NCBI GenBank assembly: GCA_022866045.1
Contig: JALHTW010000230.1
Location: forward strand, 1 to 58,582
Direction of reading: 5' to 3'
Origin: Candidatus Aminicenantota bacterium
GTDB lineage: Bacteria > Acidobacteriota > Aminicenantia > Aminicenantales > UBA4085
Length of the DNA: 58,582 nucleotides
Shown here piece after piece: positions 17,412 through 26,822 of this stretch (positions within the stretch are counted from its first letter, which is position 1; every line of letters starts with the position of its first letter). Position numbers and translations under genes: made by a program. Under the pieces are notes generated by a model. That model saw only the letters and a program-made list of their open reading frames with translations, searched no databases and was not told the origin of the DNA.

Positions 17412-18032
17412 ATGCAAAAAGCGCAAGTTTTAGACAAGAGCGGAAAAGTCACCTCGGAGATCGAGCTCCCGAAGGAGGTGTTCGCCTATCCGGTCAAGGC
17501 CCATCTTCTGTACGAGGCGGCTATCAGTTATTTGGCCAACCAGCGGCGCGGCACGGCCGCGACCAAGACCCGGGCCGAGGTGAGCGGCAGCAACCGCAAA
17601 CCATGGCGGCAGAAAGGCACGGGCCGGGCGCGCGCGGGCGCCACGCGATCCCCTCTTTGGCGGCACGGCGGCACGACCTTTGGGCCTCGTCCCAAGGATT
17701 ACACCTATGAGCTTCCCAAAGAGGCCAAGAAGAACGCCTTGAAATCCGCGATCGCGGCCAAGCACGCGGAGCAGCGGCTGCTCATCCTGGACGACCTGAA
17801 GCTCGCGGCGGCGAAGACCAAGGGAGCCGCCGACCTATTAAAAGGCCTGAACGTAGATTCCGGTCTCATCGTCGACGGCCTGGACAACGCCAACCTGTTC
17901 GTGTCCGTCCGGAACATACCCAAGGTCAAGGCCGTCGATTGGAAATTCGTCAACATCCATGATGTCTTGAATTATGCATGGCTTGTCATCAGCCGGCAAG
18001 CCTTCGAGTCTTTGATGGAGAAATTGAAGTGA
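17412..18032 (+). CDS. rplD: 50S ribosomal protein L4
   Basis: L4 lines the exit tunnel and in E. coli represses the S10 operon. The ATG chosen gives MQKAQVLDKSGK; an in-frame TTG two codons earlier is possible but less likely. The 206-residue protein has the tunnel loop region NRKPWRQKGTGRARAG and LWRHGGTTFGP. The last four bases (GTGA) include the GTG start of rplW. Confidence 0.97.
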   Translation: MQKAQVLDKSGKVTSEIELPKEVFAYPVKAHLLYEAAISYLANQRRGTAATKTRAEVSGSNRKPWRQKGTGRARAGATRSPLWRHGGTTFGPRPKDYTYELPKEAKKNALKSAIAAKHAEQRLLILDDLKLAAAKTKGAADLLKGLNVDSGLIVDGLDNANLFVSVRNIPKVKAVDWKFVNIHDVLNYAWLVISRQAFESLMEKLK

Positions 18033-18325
18033 ACAAGGATCCCTACCAGATCATCCTCCGGCCTGTGATCACCGAGAAAAGCACGGCGCTCAAAGAGAAG
18101 AACAGGGAAGTCTGTTTTGAAGTGGCCCTCCAGGCCAATAAATCTGAGATCAAAAAAGCGGTCGAACAGCTCTTCAAGGTCAAGGTCGAGAGCGTCCGGA
18201 CCCAGATCAAGGTCGGCAAGGAGCGGCGCGTGGGCCGCAGCGCGGGAATGACGAAAAATTGGAAAAAAGCCTTGGTCCGGCTCAAAGAAGGCGAAAAAAT
18301 GATTGAATATTTCGAGGCGGTTTAA
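18029..18325 (+). CDS. rplW: 50S ribosomal protein L23
   Basis: L23 sits at the tunnel exit and docks trigger factor and SRP. I place the start at the GTG overlapping the rplD stop. It gives (V/M)[17 protein letters not shown] and 98 residues, with GGAG eight bases upstream. A longer in-frame reading back into rplD is not supported by the family. The N-terminal [11 protein letters not shown] motif is diagnostic. Confidence 0.96.
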   Translation: MNKDPYQIILRPVITEKSTALKEKNREVCFEVALQANKSEIKKAVEQLFKVKVESVRTQIKVGKERRVGRSAGMTKNWKKALVRLKEGEKMIEYFEAV

Positions 18326-18326
18326 C

Positions 18327-19154
18327 ATGGGCATTAAATCTTACAGACCACAAACAGCGGGCCTGCGGCACCGGACGGGCTTGACCTACGAGGAATTGAC
18401 GACGGACAAACCTTATAAGCCATTGCTGACGTTTCTTGCCAAGTCCGGCGGACGCAACAACAGAGGCCACCTGTCGATGCGTAACAGGGGCGGCGGACAT
18501 AAGAAGATGTACCGGGTCATCGATTTCCGGCGGGATAAGCTGGAAATCCCCGGCATCGTCGAAACGGTCGAGTACGATCCAAACCGTTCCTCCTTCATTT
18601 CCCTGGTCAAATACCAGGACGGAGAGCGGCGCTACATCCTTGCGCCGCAGGACCTCCGAGTCGGCCAGACGATCGTCTCTTCGGACAAAATCGTGGATAT
18701 CGTGCCCGGCAATGCCACTCTCCTCCGCAACATCCCGCTGGGCACCGTCATCCATAATATCGAGCTTCAGAAGGACAAAGGCGGCCAGATTGTGCGGACC
18801 GCCGGGGCTGGCGCCCAGATCCTGGCCAAAGAAGGCCATTTCGCCCAGGTCCGCTTGCCCTCGTCCGAAATCCGGAAGGTCCATCTGGACTGCCGGGCGA
18901 CGATCGGACAGGTCGGCAACCTCGACCATCAGAATATCACCATCGGGAAGGCCGGCCGATCACGCTGGATGGGTTGGAAGCCCCATGTCCGGGGCACGGC
19001 CATGAATCCGATCGACCATCCGCACGGAGGCGGAGAAGGCCGCTCCAAGGGCGGCCGCCATCCGGTGAGCCCCGAAGGCATCCCAACGAAGGGATACAAG
19101 ACCCGGAGGAATAAACGAACCCGAGTTTTTATCGTCAAAAGAAGGAGTAAGTAA
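18327..19154 (+). CDS. rplB: 50S ribosomal protein L2
   Basis: L2 is required for subunit joining and peptidyl-transferase activity. The ATG one base after the rplW stop gives [15 protein letters not shown] and 275 residues, the expected size. The functionally critical C-terminal segment [15 protein letters not shown] is intact. The gene sits in the canonical L23-L2-S19 order. Confidence 0.98.
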   Translation: MGIKSYRPQTAGLRHRTGLTYEELTTDKPYKPLLTFLAKSGGRNNRGHLSMRNRGGGHKKMYRVIDFRRDKLEIPGIVETVEYDPNRSSFISLVKYQDGERRYILAPQDLRVGQTIVSSDKIVDIVPGNATLLRNIPLGTVIHNIELQKDKGGQIVRTAGAGAQILAKEGHFAQVRLPSSEIRKVHLDCRATIGQVGNLDHQNITIGKAGRSRWMGWKPHVRGTAMNPIDHPHGGGEGRSKGGRHPVSPEGIPTKGYKTRRNKRTRVFIVKRRSK

Positions 19155-19156
19155 AG

Positions 19157-19447
19157 ATGGGCAGGTCTTTGAGCAAAGGTCCATTCATCGATTCCCACCT
19201 TCTCGAGAAGATCAAGGCCCTTGAGTCTCAGGGCGAGAAGCGTAAAGTCATCAAGACCTGGTCCCGGCGTTCGACGATTCTCCCGGAAATGGTGGGCCTG
19301 ACCATCGGCGTGCACAATGGCCGGAAGTTCATCCCGGTGTTCATCACAGAAAACATGGTGGGCCATCGCCTGGGCGAGTTCTCTCCGACCCGGACCTTCA
19401 GGGGACATACGTCCAAAGCGGCCAAAGCGGTCAAGGTGGCAAAGTAA
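19157..19447 (+). CDS. rpsS: 30S ribosomal protein S19
   Basis: S19 is a 30S head protein that contacts S13 and bridges to the 50S subunit. The 96-residue protein starts [18 protein letters not shown] and contains [20 protein letters not shown] and the [15 protein letters not shown] motif. It is two bases after rplB and one base before rplV. Confidence 0.98.
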   Translation: MGRSLSKGPFIDSHLLEKIKALESQGEKRKVIKTWSRRSTILPEMVGLTIGVHNGRKFIPVFITENMVGHRLGEFSPTRTFRGHTSKAAKAVKVAK

Positions 19448-19448
19448 C

Positions 19449-19811
19449 ATGGACCCTCAGAAATTCGTTTCCTGCGCAGCTACCCGGCACGTCCGGGTGT
19501 CCGCCCAGAAATGCCGCCTGGTCGCAGACCTCGTCAGGGACCGTTTCGTGGGAGAAGCGCTGACGATCCTCCATTTCTCCGAGAAGAAAAAACTCGCTCT
19601 GGTCATCGAAAAAACGCTCCGCTCGGCGATCGCCAACGCCCAGCAGAAGTCCCCGAACATCGATGTCGACAACCTCTACATCGGCAAGGTCCTCATCAAC
19701 CAGGGACCGGCCTGGAAACGAATCCGTCCGGCCCCGATGGGACGGGCGTTCAGGATTTTGAAACGGACGAGCCACGTCCATATTTATCTCGAAGAGAGAA
19801 AAGGGAGATAG
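19449..19811 (+). CDS. rplV: 50S ribosomal protein L22
   Basis: L22 lines the exit tunnel and can carry macrolide resistance changes in its hairpin. The start chosen, ATG one base after rpsS, gives MDPQKFVSCAATRHVRVSAQ and 120 residues. The C-terminal region GRAFRILKRTSHVHIYLEE is conserved. An in-frame extension into rpsS is only an overlap of reading frames. Confidence 0.97.
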   Translation: MDPQKFVSCAATRHVRVSAQKCRLVADLVRDRFVGEALTILHFSEKKKLALVIEKTLRSAIANAQQKSPNIDVDNLYIGKVLINQGPAWKRIRPAPMGRAFRILKRTSHVHIYLEERKGR

Positions 19812-19814
19812 ACA

Positions 19815-20483
19815 GTGGGACAGAAGACGCATCCGCACGGTTTTAGACTGGGGTTCAATAAGCAGTGGAGCTCGCGCTGGTTTTCCAAAGGTCCGGAGTA
19901 CGGACGCCTGATCCATGAGGACTTGGAGATGAAGAAGGCGATCAAGGAAAAATATTACCACGCTGGCATCTCTGAAGTAGCCATCGAGCGCATCGGCCCG
20001 AAGATCCGGGTCATCATCCACACGGCGCGGCCGGGCATCATCATCGGCCGCGGCGGCAAGGAGATCGAGAGCCTGAAGAGCCTCCTCGGACGGATCGCCA
20101 AGCGGGAGGTTTACGTCGACATCCGCGAGGTGGACAAGCCCGAGCTCGACGCCCTGCTGGTCGGCGAAGGCATCGGGGTACAGCTCGAGAAGCGCATCGC
20201 CTACCGGCGGGCCATGAGAAAGGCTGTGGAATTGGCCCTCAAGATGGGCGCGAAGGGCATCAAGGTCATGTGTTCCGGCCGGCTCGGCGGCGTCGAGATC
20301 GCCCGGTCGGAATGGTATCTTCGGGGACAGCTCCCGCTTCAGACTCTGCGGGCCGATATCGATTACGGATTCACCGAGGCCTTCACCACCTACGGCCAGA
20401 TCGGCATTAAAGTCTGGATCTACAAGGGCGATATCGAGAAGCCCAAGATGACGTCGCAGACGGCGGAGGTCGAGGAGATTTAG
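19815..20483 (+). CDS. rpsC: 30S ribosomal protein S3
   Basis: S3 forms the mRNA entry site with S4 and S5. It starts at GTG (protein [14 protein letters not shown]), preceded by a GGGAG sequence. The 222-residue protein has a KH domain with the GRGG loop in [15 protein letters not shown] and the C-terminal domain containing [13 protein letters not shown]. Size and order are normal. Confidence 0.98.
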   Translation: MGQKTHPHGFRLGFNKQWSSRWFSKGPEYGRLIHEDLEMKKAIKEKYYHAGISEVAIERIGPKIRVIIHTARPGIIIGRGGKEIESLKSLLGRIAKREVYVDIREVDKPELDALLVGEGIGVQLEKRIAYRRAMRKAVELALKMGAKGIKVMCSGRLGGVEIARSEWYLRGQLPLQTLRADIDYGFTEAFTTYGQIGIKVWIYKGDIEKPKMTSQTAEVEEI

Positions 20484-20485
20484 CC

Positions 20486-20908
20486 ATGTTGATGCCAAAG
20501 AAAGTCAAGTTCCGCAAGAGCCAGCGCGGACGCATGCGGGGAAAGGCCCGGCGGGGCAACACCCTTTCGTCCGGTGAATTTGGGCTTCAAGCCCTGGAGC
20601 CCTGCTGGCTGACGGCCCGGCAGCTTGAAGCCGGCCGGATCACGATCACCCGCTTCATCAAGCGCCGCGGGAAGCTCTGGCTGCGCGCGTTTCCGTGGAA
20701 GCCCGTGACCAAGAAGCCCACCGAAGTCCGGATGGGCAAGGGCAAGGGCGACCCGGAATTCTGGGTGGACGTCGTCCGGCCGGGCCGGATCATCTACGAG
20801 CTGGAAGGCGTCACCGAAGAAGTCGCCCGGGAGGCCATGCGCCTGGCGTCGCACAAGCTCCCCATCAAGACCCGGTTCATATCCAGAGAATACAGGGAAC
20901 TCCGATGA
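20486..20908 (+). CDS. rplP: 50S ribosomal protein L16
   Basis: L16 organises the A-site region of the 50S subunit. The 140-residue product starts [17 protein letters not shown], matching the usual bacterial N-terminus, so the first ATG is preferred over one two codons later. The arginine that is hydroxylated in some bacteria lies in the [10 protein letters not shown] area. The stop overlaps the rpmC ATG (ATGA). Confidence 0.97.
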   Translation: MLMPKKVKFRKSQRGRMRGKARRGNTLSSGEFGLQALEPCWLTARQLEAGRITITRFIKRRGKLWLRAFPWKPVTKKPTEVRMGKGKGDPEFWVDVVRPGRIIYELEGVTEEVAREAMRLASHKLPIKTRFISREYRELR

Positions 20909-21105
20909 AAACAGGCGAATTAAGAGAATTGGATGGGGATGAATTGATCCGGAAAAAAGCGGAGCTCAAGGATCAGCTGTTCAAGCTCCGCTTCCAGCAC
21001 GAGCTGGGGCAGCTTGAGAATGCGGCCAAGCTCCAGACGGTCCGGAGAGATATTGCCCGGATCGAGACGATTCTCAAGGAAATGCAGGCGAAGGCCAAGG
21101 CCTGA
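20905..21105 (+). CDS. rpmC: 50S ribosomal protein L29
   Basis: L29 is a small two-helix protein at the tunnel exit next to L23. The ATG overlaps the rplP stop and gives [20 protein letters not shown] and 66 residues. The signature [19 protein letters not shown] is clear. A frame-extended reading that begins inside rplP is rejected because the extra part is rplP out of frame. Confidence 0.96.
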   Translation: MKTGELRELDGDELIRKKAELKDQLFKLRFQHELGQLENAAKLQTVRRDIARIETILKEMQAKAKA

Positions 21106-21122
21106 AAAGGACGGAATCGCAC

Positions 21123-21425
21123 ATGGAAGACAGCGCACGCCAACGAAAAACGACAAAGATCGGGACGGTCGTCGGCAAGAAGATGAAGAAGACGGTCACT
21201 GTCCAGGTGGAACGGCAGGTCCGGCATCCTTTGTATAAAAAGATCATCAAAAAACAACGAACATTTCTCGCTCATGACGAATACGAGAAGTGCAAGCTCG
21301 GCGACGTGGTGCGGATCATCGAGACCCGGCCCATCAGCAAGCGGAAGCGCTGGAGGGTCATCGAGATTGTGGGCCTGGCGGCCTCGCACGAGATTGAGAA
21401 CGAGATCGGGGAAGTAAAGCCATGA
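21123..21425 (+). CDS. rpsQ: 30S ribosomal protein S17
   Basis: S17 is a primary 16S-binding OB-fold protein. The 100-residue product contains [25 protein letters not shown]-type core sequence and [21 protein letters not shown] short acidic C-terminal tail makes it slightly longer than the E. coli protein. The stop overlaps the ATG of rplN by four bases. Confidence 0.97.
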   Translation: MEDSARQRKTTKIGTVVGKKMKKTVTVQVERQVRHPLYKKIIKKQRTFLAHDEYEKCKLGDVVRIIETRPISKRKRWRVIEIVGLAASHEIENEIGEVKP

Positions 21426-21790
21426 TTCAACAGTACACGATGCTCAGAGTTGCGGATAATTCCGGGGCCCGGCGGATCCGATGCATCACTCCCCTCGGCG
21501 GCGGGGTGGGGCTTGTCTGCTCCATCGGTGACGTTATTTCGGCCAACGTCAGGGAGGCGGACCCCGAAAGCAAGATTCCCAAGGGCAAAGTGGTGCGGGC
21601 CGTGGTCGTCCGGGCGAGGAAGGAGGTCCGGCGAAAAGACGGATCCTACATCCGCTTTGACGATAACGCGGCCGTCATTATCGACAAGGCGGGCGAGCCT
21701 GTCGGGACCCGCGTCTTCGGGCCCGTCGGGCGGGAGCTTCGGGAGAAGAAGTTCATGAAGATCGTGTCGCTCGCGCCGGAGGTGCTGTGA
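21422..21790 (+). CDS. rplN: 50S ribosomal protein L14
   Basis: L14 forms intersubunit bridges and binds the silencing factor RsfS. The 122-residue protein starts [20 protein letters not shown], the highly conserved L14 N-terminus. It also contains [18 protein letters not shown]-type core and [18 protein letters not shown]. The ATGA junction with rpsQ and one-base overlap with rplX show tight coupling. Confidence 0.98.
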   Translation: MIQQYTMLRVADNSGARRIRCITPLGGGVGLVCSIGDVISANVREADPESKIPKGKVVRAVVVRARKEVRRKDGSYIRFDDNAAVIIDKAGEPVGTRVFGPVGRELREKKFMKIVSLAPEVL

Positions 21791-22122
21791 TGAGCGCGCT
21801 CTCGATCCGAAAGGACGACATCGTCATCGTCAAGCAGGGCAAGGACAAGGGCAAGACCGGCAAGGTCCTCGCGGTCTTTCCGGACAAGCGCCGGGCCATT
21901 GTCGAGAGGATCAATTTTGTTAAGCAATTCATCCGGCCGGACCGGAGTAAGAACGTCCAGGGCGGGATCATGGAGAGGGAAGCCCGTCTCCCGCTGTCCC
22001 GGCTCATGCTTTACTGCGAGGAATGCGGCCGGGGCGTTCGCGTCCGGACAAAGTGCCTCGAGGATGGGACGAAGATGCGGATGTGCCCGAAGTGCGAGAC
22101 CAGTCTGGAAAAGCAGAAGTGA
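21790..22122 (+). CDS. rplX: 50S ribosomal protein L24
   Basis: L24 is an assembly initiator with an N-terminal KOW domain (IRKDDIVIVKQGKDKGKTGK). The ATG shares its A with the rplN stop and has GGAGGT six bases upstream. The 110-residue protein ends in a cysteine-bearing segment (YCEECG, KCLEDG, MCPKCE). It could bind zinc, although many L24s have a weaker version of this. Confidence 0.97.
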   Translation: MSALSIRKDDIVIVKQGKDKGKTGKVLAVFPDKRRAIVERINFVKQFIRPDRSKNVQGGIMEREARLPLSRLMLYCEECGRGVRVRTKCLEDGTKMRMCPKCETSLEKQK

Positions 22123-22132
22123 AGGATGACCG

Positions 22133-22678
22133 ATGAGCCGCTTAAACGATAAATACAAGAACGAAGTCGTGCCGTCCCTCCAGAAGGAGTTCGGCATCAA
22201 GAATATGATGGCCGTGCCGCGCCTGGAGAAGATCATCATCAATGTCGGCGTGGGCGAGGCCATCCAGAACGCGAAGGTCCTGGATACAGCGAGGGCCGAG
22301 CTGGGCCAGATCACGGGCCAGATGCCCGTCATCAGCCGGGCCAAGAAATCCATATCGGCTTTCAAGCTGAGAAAGGGCGTGGCCATCGCCTGTTACGTGA
22401 CGCTGCGGAGCAGGAGGATGTACGAATTCTTCGACCGCCTGGTCAACATCGTCCTCCCGCGCGTCCGCGACTTCCGCGGCGTGTCGCCCAAGGCCTTCGA
22501 CGGCCGGGGGAACTACACTCTGGGCGTCAAGGACCAGCTCGTGTTCCCGGAGATCGATTATACGAAAGTGGAAAAAAGCCGGGGGATGAACATCACCATC
22601 GTCACCTCGGCGCGCAATGACAAGGAAGCATTTGCCCTGCTAAGAGGATTGGGCATGCCGTTCCGAGAGTCACAGTAA
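22133..22678 (+). CDS. rplE: 50S ribosomal protein L5
   Basis: L5 binds 5S rRNA and contacts P-site tRNA. The 181-residue protein has the early motif [20 protein letters not shown] and the central [21 protein letters not shown], and ends FRESQ. Length and motifs are standard for bacteria. Confidence 0.98.
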   Translation: MSRLNDKYKNEVVPSLQKEFGIKNMMAVPRLEKIIINVGVGEAIQNAKVLDTARAELGQITGQMPVISRAKKSISAFKLRKGVAIACYVTLRSRRMYEFFDRLVNIVLPRVRDFRGVSPKAFDGRGNYTLGVKDQLVFPEIDYTKVEKSRGMNITIVTSARNDKEAFALLRGLGMPFRESQ

Positions 22679-22691
22679 AAGGAAGGAGACT

Positions 22692-22877
22692 ATGTCGACG
22701 ACATCGGCTTTCGCCAAATACCTCAGAAAACCCAAATATGCGATCCGCGTCCGGCGCCGCTGCCGGATCTGCGGGAGGTCCCGGGGTTATTACCGGAAAT
22801 TCGACATGTGCCGCTTGTGCTTCCGGGAGCTCGCCCACAAGGGAGAGATTCCGGGCATCGTCAAAGCGTCGTGGTGA
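22692..22877 (+). CDS. rpsN: 30S ribosomal protein S14, zinc-binding type
   Basis: This is the short 61-residue, zinc-binding form of S14 (often called type Z). Two CxxC pairs are visible in [11 protein letters not shown] and [15 protein letters not shown] precedes the ATG. The longer zinc-free S14 of enterobacteria is not seen in this window. Confidence 0.98.
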   Translation: MSTTSAFAKYLRKPKYAIRVRRRCRICGRSRGYYRKFDMCRLCFRELAHKGEIPGIVKASW

Positions 22878-22898
22878 ATATCCAGAAAGGATAACAAC

Positions 22899-23297
22899 AT
22901 GAGCATAACAGACCCCATTGCGGATATGCTAACCCGGATGCGGAACGCGTCCCTCATCAAGCGGAAGGACGTCAGCATGCCGTCCTCGAGGCTGAAAGTG
23001 GAGATCGCCAAGATCCTGAAGGACGAAGGGTATATCAAAAACTTCAAGGTCATCGACGACGATAAGCAGGGGATCTTGAACATCACCCTGAAATATACGG
23101 AGGCCAATCAGAGCGTCATCACCGGCTTGCGCCGCGTGAGCAAGCCCGGCTGCCGAATCTACTGCACCCAAGATTCCCTTCCCAAGGTCCTGGACGGGCT
23201 CGGGATCGCCGTCATTTCGACTTCGAAAGGCATGGCCACGGGAAGGACGTGCGAAGAGCACGGCGTCGGCGGAGAGGTCTTGTGCTACGTCTGGTGA
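22899..23297 (+). CDS. rpsH: 30S ribosomal protein S8
   Basis: S8 is a primary 16S-binding protein that in E. coli represses the spc operon. The 132-residue product starts MSITDPIADMLTRMRNAS and has the C-terminal signature STSKGMATGRTCEEHGVGGEV-like region. The family is unmistakable and the length is normal. Confidence 0.98.
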   Translation: MSITDPIADMLTRMRNASLIKRKDVSMPSSRLKVEIAKILKDEGYIKNFKVIDDDKQGILNITLKYTEANQSVITGLRRVSKPGCRIYCTQDSLPKVLDGLGIAVISTSKGMATGRTCEEHGVGGEVLCYVW

Positions 23298-23322
23298 GGT
23301 TTCACGGAGAAAGGGTCGAACC

Positions 23323-23868
23323 ATGTCAAGGGTAGGGAAAAAACCAATCGTGTTGCCCGAAGGCGTGAAGGTCAATATTCTGTCCGACAAGATCGAGTTT
23401 GAAGGCCAGAAAGGAAAGCTGGCCTCCCCGCTTTGCCAGGGGATCACTGCCCGGACCGAAGGGAAGAACCTCGTCCTGGCAAGGGTCGATGACTCCAAGG
23501 AGCAGAAGGCCCTCCACGGCCTGTGCCGGGCCCTGGCCGCGAACGCCGCGCTCGGCGTCTCGCAAGGATTCCAAAAGCAGCTCGAGATCGTCGGCGTCGG
23601 ATACAAAGCAAGGCTCGAGAAGGATAAGCTCGAGCTCTCCCTTGGATATTCGAAGCCCGTTGTTTACGAAGTCCCCAAGGACATCGAGATCGTCGTCGAA
23701 AAGCCGACGCTCCTCACGATCCGGGGCAGCGATAAGCAGCGGGTGGGCCAGGTGGCGGACGAGATCAAACGTTTCCGCAAACCCGATCCGTATAAGCTCA
23801 AGGGCATACGCTATGTCGGCGAAAAATTGATCAAGAAAGAACGCAAAGCGGGGGTCACCGGTGCTTAA
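23323..23868 (+). CDS. rplF: 50S ribosomal protein L6
   Basis: L6 lies near the factor-binding site and sarcin-ricin loop. The 181-residue protein starts MSRVGKKPIVLPEGVKVN and contains the C-terminal motif FRKPDPYKLKGIRYVGEKL. Its last eight bases overlap the GTG start of rplR. Confidence 0.98.
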   Translation: MSRVGKKPIVLPEGVKVNILSDKIEFEGQKGKLASPLCQGITARTEGKNLVLARVDDSKEQKALHGLCRALAANAALGVSQGFQKQLEIVGVGYKARLEKDKLELSLGYSKPVVYEVPKDIEIVVEKPTLLTIRGSDKQRVGQVADEIKRFRKPDPYKLKGIRYVGEKLIKKERKAGVTGA

Positions 23869-24235
23869 AGATAAAGTCAAGACCAAAGAAGAAACCAAAG
23901 TTCGGATCCGGCGAAGAATCCGGAAGAAGGTCCGAGGGACCGCCGAGCGTCCGCGGGTGTTCGTGTTCAAGAGCAATCGATACGTCTACACCCAGGCCGT
24001 GAACGACGACAACGGCAAGGTGCTCGTATCGGCCTGCACGCTCGAAAAGTCGTTCAAAGAGAACAGCAAGAACTTCAAGAACATCCAGAGCTGCGAGAAG
24101 CTCGGGGAGATCCTGGCCCAACGGCTCAGGGAGAAGAACATCGACAAGGTCGTTTTCGACCGGGGTGTTTATCCTTATCACGGCAGGATCAAGGCGCTGG
24201 CGGAGGCCATGAGAAAAGGCGGGCTTGTTTTTTAG
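23861..24235 (+). CDS. rplR: 50S ribosomal protein L18
   Basis: L18 binds 5S rRNA with L5. It starts at GTG inside the end of rplF, with a GGGGG ribosome-binding stretch just upstream. The 124-residue protein has the L18 core GTAERPRVFVFKSNRYVYTQ and ends YHGRIKALAEAMRKGGLVF. The overlap implies translational coupling to L6. Confidence 0.97.
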   Translation: MLKDKVKTKEETKVRIRRRIRKKVRGTAERPRVFVFKSNRYVYTQAVNDDNGKVLVSACTLEKSFKENSKNFKNIQSCEKLGEILAQRLREKNIDKVVFDRGVYPYHGRIKALAEAMRKGGLVF

Positions 24236-24259
24236 TCCCGCGAAACGCAAGGAGGACAC

Positions 24260-24799
24260 GTGCACGAGGAAAACACCAAGGCTGGAGAAACGCAACAGGC
24301 ACAGGAGACGTTCGACGAGCTCGCGGAACTCAAGGATCAAGTGATTAACATCCGCCGGGTGTCGAAGGTCGTCAAAGGCGGCAAGAACTTGAGCTTTGCC
24401 GCGCTTGTTGCCGTCGGGAACGGGCGGGGCCTGGTCGGCGTCGGTAAGGGCAAAGCCCGTGAAGTGCCTGCCGCTATTGCCAAGGCCGTGGAGAATGCCA
24501 AAAAGCATCTCGTCCGGATCAACCTGGCCGAGACAACGATCGCTCACTACGTCCGCGGCGAAGCCGACGCTGGCGTCGTCGTCCTGCGCCCGGCTTCGAA
24601 AGGCACGGGTGTCATCGCCGGCGGCGCTGTCCGGGTCATCCTGGAGCTCGCGGGAGTCAAGGACATCCTGACGAAATCCCTGCGCAGCCACAATCCGATC
24701 AGCGTCGCCCACGCCACGTTGGACGCCCTGAAGAAATTGAAGGACCCTTCCCATGTCTCAAAGAACCGGGGGAAAACGAAGGAGGCGATATGGCAGTGA
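24260..24799 (+). CDS. rpsE: 30S ribosomal protein S5
   Basis: S5 acts in decoding fidelity and mRNA unwinding at the entry tunnel. The start is GTG with a full AGGAGG seven bases before it. The 179-residue protein has an acidic N-terminal extension of about 25 residues. The S5 double-stranded RNA-binding domain ([19 protein letters not shown]) and C-terminal domain ([20 protein letters not shown]) follow. It overlaps rpmD by ten bases. Confidence 0.97.
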   Translation: MHEENTKAGETQQAQETFDELAELKDQVINIRRVSKVVKGGKNLSFAALVAVGNGRGLVGVGKGKAREVPAAIAKAVENAKKHLVRINLAETTIAHYVRGEADAGVVVLRPASKGTGVIAGGAVRVILELAGVKDILTKSLRSHNPISVAHATLDALKKLKDPSHVSKNRGKTKEAIWQ

Positions 24800-24996
24800 A
24801 AGAGCAAAAAAGCGAACTGAGAATTAAGCTCGTCCGCAGCCTCATCGGCTACCCTCAGAATCAGCGTAAGGTCGCCTGGGGCCTGGGGTTAAGAAAGTTG
24901 AACTCTGAGGTCATTCGCAAGGACGGCCCGGAGATCTGGGGCATGATCAGGAAGATCCCGCACCTTGTCAAGGTGGAGGTCTTGGAGAAAAAATGA
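24790..24996 (+). CDS. rpmD: 50S ribosomal protein L30
   Basis: L30 is a small large-subunit protein. The 68-residue product has the core [19 protein letters not shown] and [20 protein letters not shown]. An N-terminal extension of about eight residues makes it longer than the E. coli form. The start lies within the end of rpsE and the stop overlaps rplO. Confidence 0.96.
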   Translation: MAVKEQKSELRIKLVRSLIGYPQNQRKVAWGLGLRKLNSEVIRKDGPEIWGMIRKIPHLVKVEVLEKK

Positions 24997-25439
24997 ATCT
25001 CAGCAATCTGCATCCCGCAAAAGGTTCCCGGAAGGACAGACTCAGGGTCGGGCGGGGTCCCGGCTCCGGCCGCCAGAAGACCTCGGGACGAGGAAATAAA
25101 GGCCAAAAGGCGGGCGCTGGATTTTCCCGGAAGCGCGGCTTCGAAGGCGGTCAGATGCCCCTTCACCGGCGGCTGCCCAAGCGCGGCTTCCATAACATCT
25201 TTAGGACGGAATACGCCGAAGTGAACCTGGACCGGTTGGCGAAGGTCGCCAACAAGGCCGAAGTGACGTTGAAAGACATGATGGAAGCCGGCCTCATCAA
25301 GAAGGAGTCCGAGCGCGTCAAGATCTTGGGACGGGGAACGATTGACTCGTCCTTGACCATACATGCCCACAAGTTTTCCCGGTCCGCCGAGGAGAAGATC
25401 GAGAAAGCGGGTGGGAAAGCCGTCGTCATCGGGAAATAA
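24993..25439 (+). CDS. rplO: 50S ribosomal protein L15
   Basis: L15 is a late-assembly protein with a glycine- and arginine-rich N-terminal extension. The 148-residue product starts [20 protein letters not shown] and continues with the [20 protein letters not shown]-type region. It overlaps rpmD by four bases and is followed three bases later by secY. Confidence 0.98.
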   Translation: MNLSNLHPAKGSRKDRLRVGRGPGSGRQKTSGRGNKGQKAGAGFSRKRGFEGGQMPLHRRLPKRGFHNIFRTEYAEVNLDRLAKVANKAEVTLKDMMEAGLIKKESERVKILGRGTIDSSLTIHAHKFSRSAEEKIEKAGGKAVVIGK

Positions 25440-25442
25440 AAA

Positions 25443-26822
25443 ATGCTGGACAGCATCAGAAACATCTTCAGCATCCCTGAGCTTAGAAAACGGGTGATCT
25501 TCACCCTGCTGCTGCTGGCCGTTTATCGCGCCGGCGGCCAGATCCCGAATCCGGGGATCAGCTCCTCGGCCCTAGCCGAGTTCTGGCAGGCTCAGAAAGG
25601 GACGATCCTCGGGTTCATTGACCTGTTCTCCGGAAGATACATGTCGAAGATGACGATCTTCGCCCTGGGCATAATGCCCTACATCAGCGCCTCGATCATC
25701 CTCCAGCTCCTCCAGGTCGTCTGGCCTTACTTGGAACGGCTGGCCAAAGAAGGCGAGCTCGGCCGAAAAAAGATCACCCAATACACCCGCTACGGCACGA
25801 TCGTCATCTGTGTCATCCAGGCCTGGGCCATTGCCTTCTTGCTCCAGAAGCTGACCAGCCCGGGCGGGGCGCGTATCGTTCCCAATCCCGGCCTTCCCTT
25901 CCAGTTGCTGACTGTCCTGACCCTGACGACGGGGACGATCTTCGTCATGTGGCTGGGCGAACAGATCTCAGAACGGGGCATCGGCAACGGCATCTCGCTC
26001 ATCATCTTTGCCGGAATTGTCGCCCGATTTCCGGCCGGGCTCAGCACCATCGTTTCCGGACTCAAAACGGGAAGCTGGGACCCCATTAAGGCTATCCTTG
26101 TCCTTGTGATGATTTTGGCTGTCATCGCCTTTATTGTCTTCATCGAACGGGGGCAGAGGCGGATCCCTGTATCTTACGCGAAGCGGGTCGTCGGCCGGAA
26201 AGTCTATGGCGGCCAGAGCACGCACCTTCCCTTGAGGGTCAACACAGGCGGCGTCATCCCCATCATCTTCGCTGCGTCGATCATTACCATCCCGAGCACG
26301 ATCGCGGCCATGATCAAGATACCCGTCTTTCAGAACATTTCCGCCGCGTTCAGCCCCGGTATGCCGCTCTATAATCTTCTCTACGTAGCATCCATCATCT
26401 TCTTTACCTATTTTTACGTTTCGATCATTTTCAACCCGACCGACGTCGCGGACAACCTCCAGAAATACGGCGGCTTCATTCCCGGTATACGCCCGGGTAA
26501 GAACTCTTCGGATTACATCGATACGATCCTGTCGAGGATCACGCTCGTCGGCGCCATCTATCTGGCGATTATCTCCATTCTCCCCGAATTCCTGATGACC
26601 GGGTTCAAGGTCCAGTCGATCCCGTTCATCGGGAACTTCCTCGACGCCAACCTTCCGAAATTCGTCACCCAAGGTCTCCAAGTTGATTTTTACTTCGGCG
26701 GGACGTCGATCCTAATCGTCGTCGGTGTGGCCATGGATACGCTGCAGCAGATCGAAGCGCAACTTGTTATGCGCCATTACGATGGCTTCATGCGTCGCGG
26801 CCGCATCAAAGGGAGAAGGTGA
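25443..26822 (+). CDS. secY: Preprotein translocase subunit SecY
   Basis: SecY is the channel subunit of the Sec translocon. The 459-residue protein has the ten membrane segments expected. It begins with FSIPELRKRVIFTLLLLAVY and includes the FALGIMPYISASIILQLL segment after the plug region. The cytosolic loops carry IPVSYAKRVVGRKVYGGQST and the C-terminal MRHYDGFMRRGRIKGRR. The stop shares its final base with the adk start. Confidence 0.98.
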   Translation: MLDSIRNIFSIPELRKRVIFTLLLLAVYRAGGQIPNPGISSSALAEFWQAQKGTILGFIDLFSGRYMSKMTIFALGIMPYISASIILQLLQVVWPYLERLAKEGELGRKKITQYTRYGTIVICVIQAWAIAFLLQKLTSPGGARIVPNPGLPFQLLTVLTLTTGTIFVMWLGEQISERGIGNGISLIIFAGIVARFPAGLSTIVSGLKTGSWDPIKAILVLVMILAVIAFIVFIERGQRRIPVSYAKRVVGRKVYGGQSTHLPLRVNTGGVIPIIFAASIITIPSTIAAMIKIPVFQNISAAFSPGMPLYNLLYVASIIFFTYFYVSIIFNPTDVADNLQKYGGFIPGIRPGKNSSDYIDTILSRITLVGAIYLAIISILPEFLMTGFKVQSIPFIGNFLDANLPKFVTQGLQVDFYFGGTSILIVVGVAMDTLQQIEAQLVMRHYDGFMRRGRIKGRR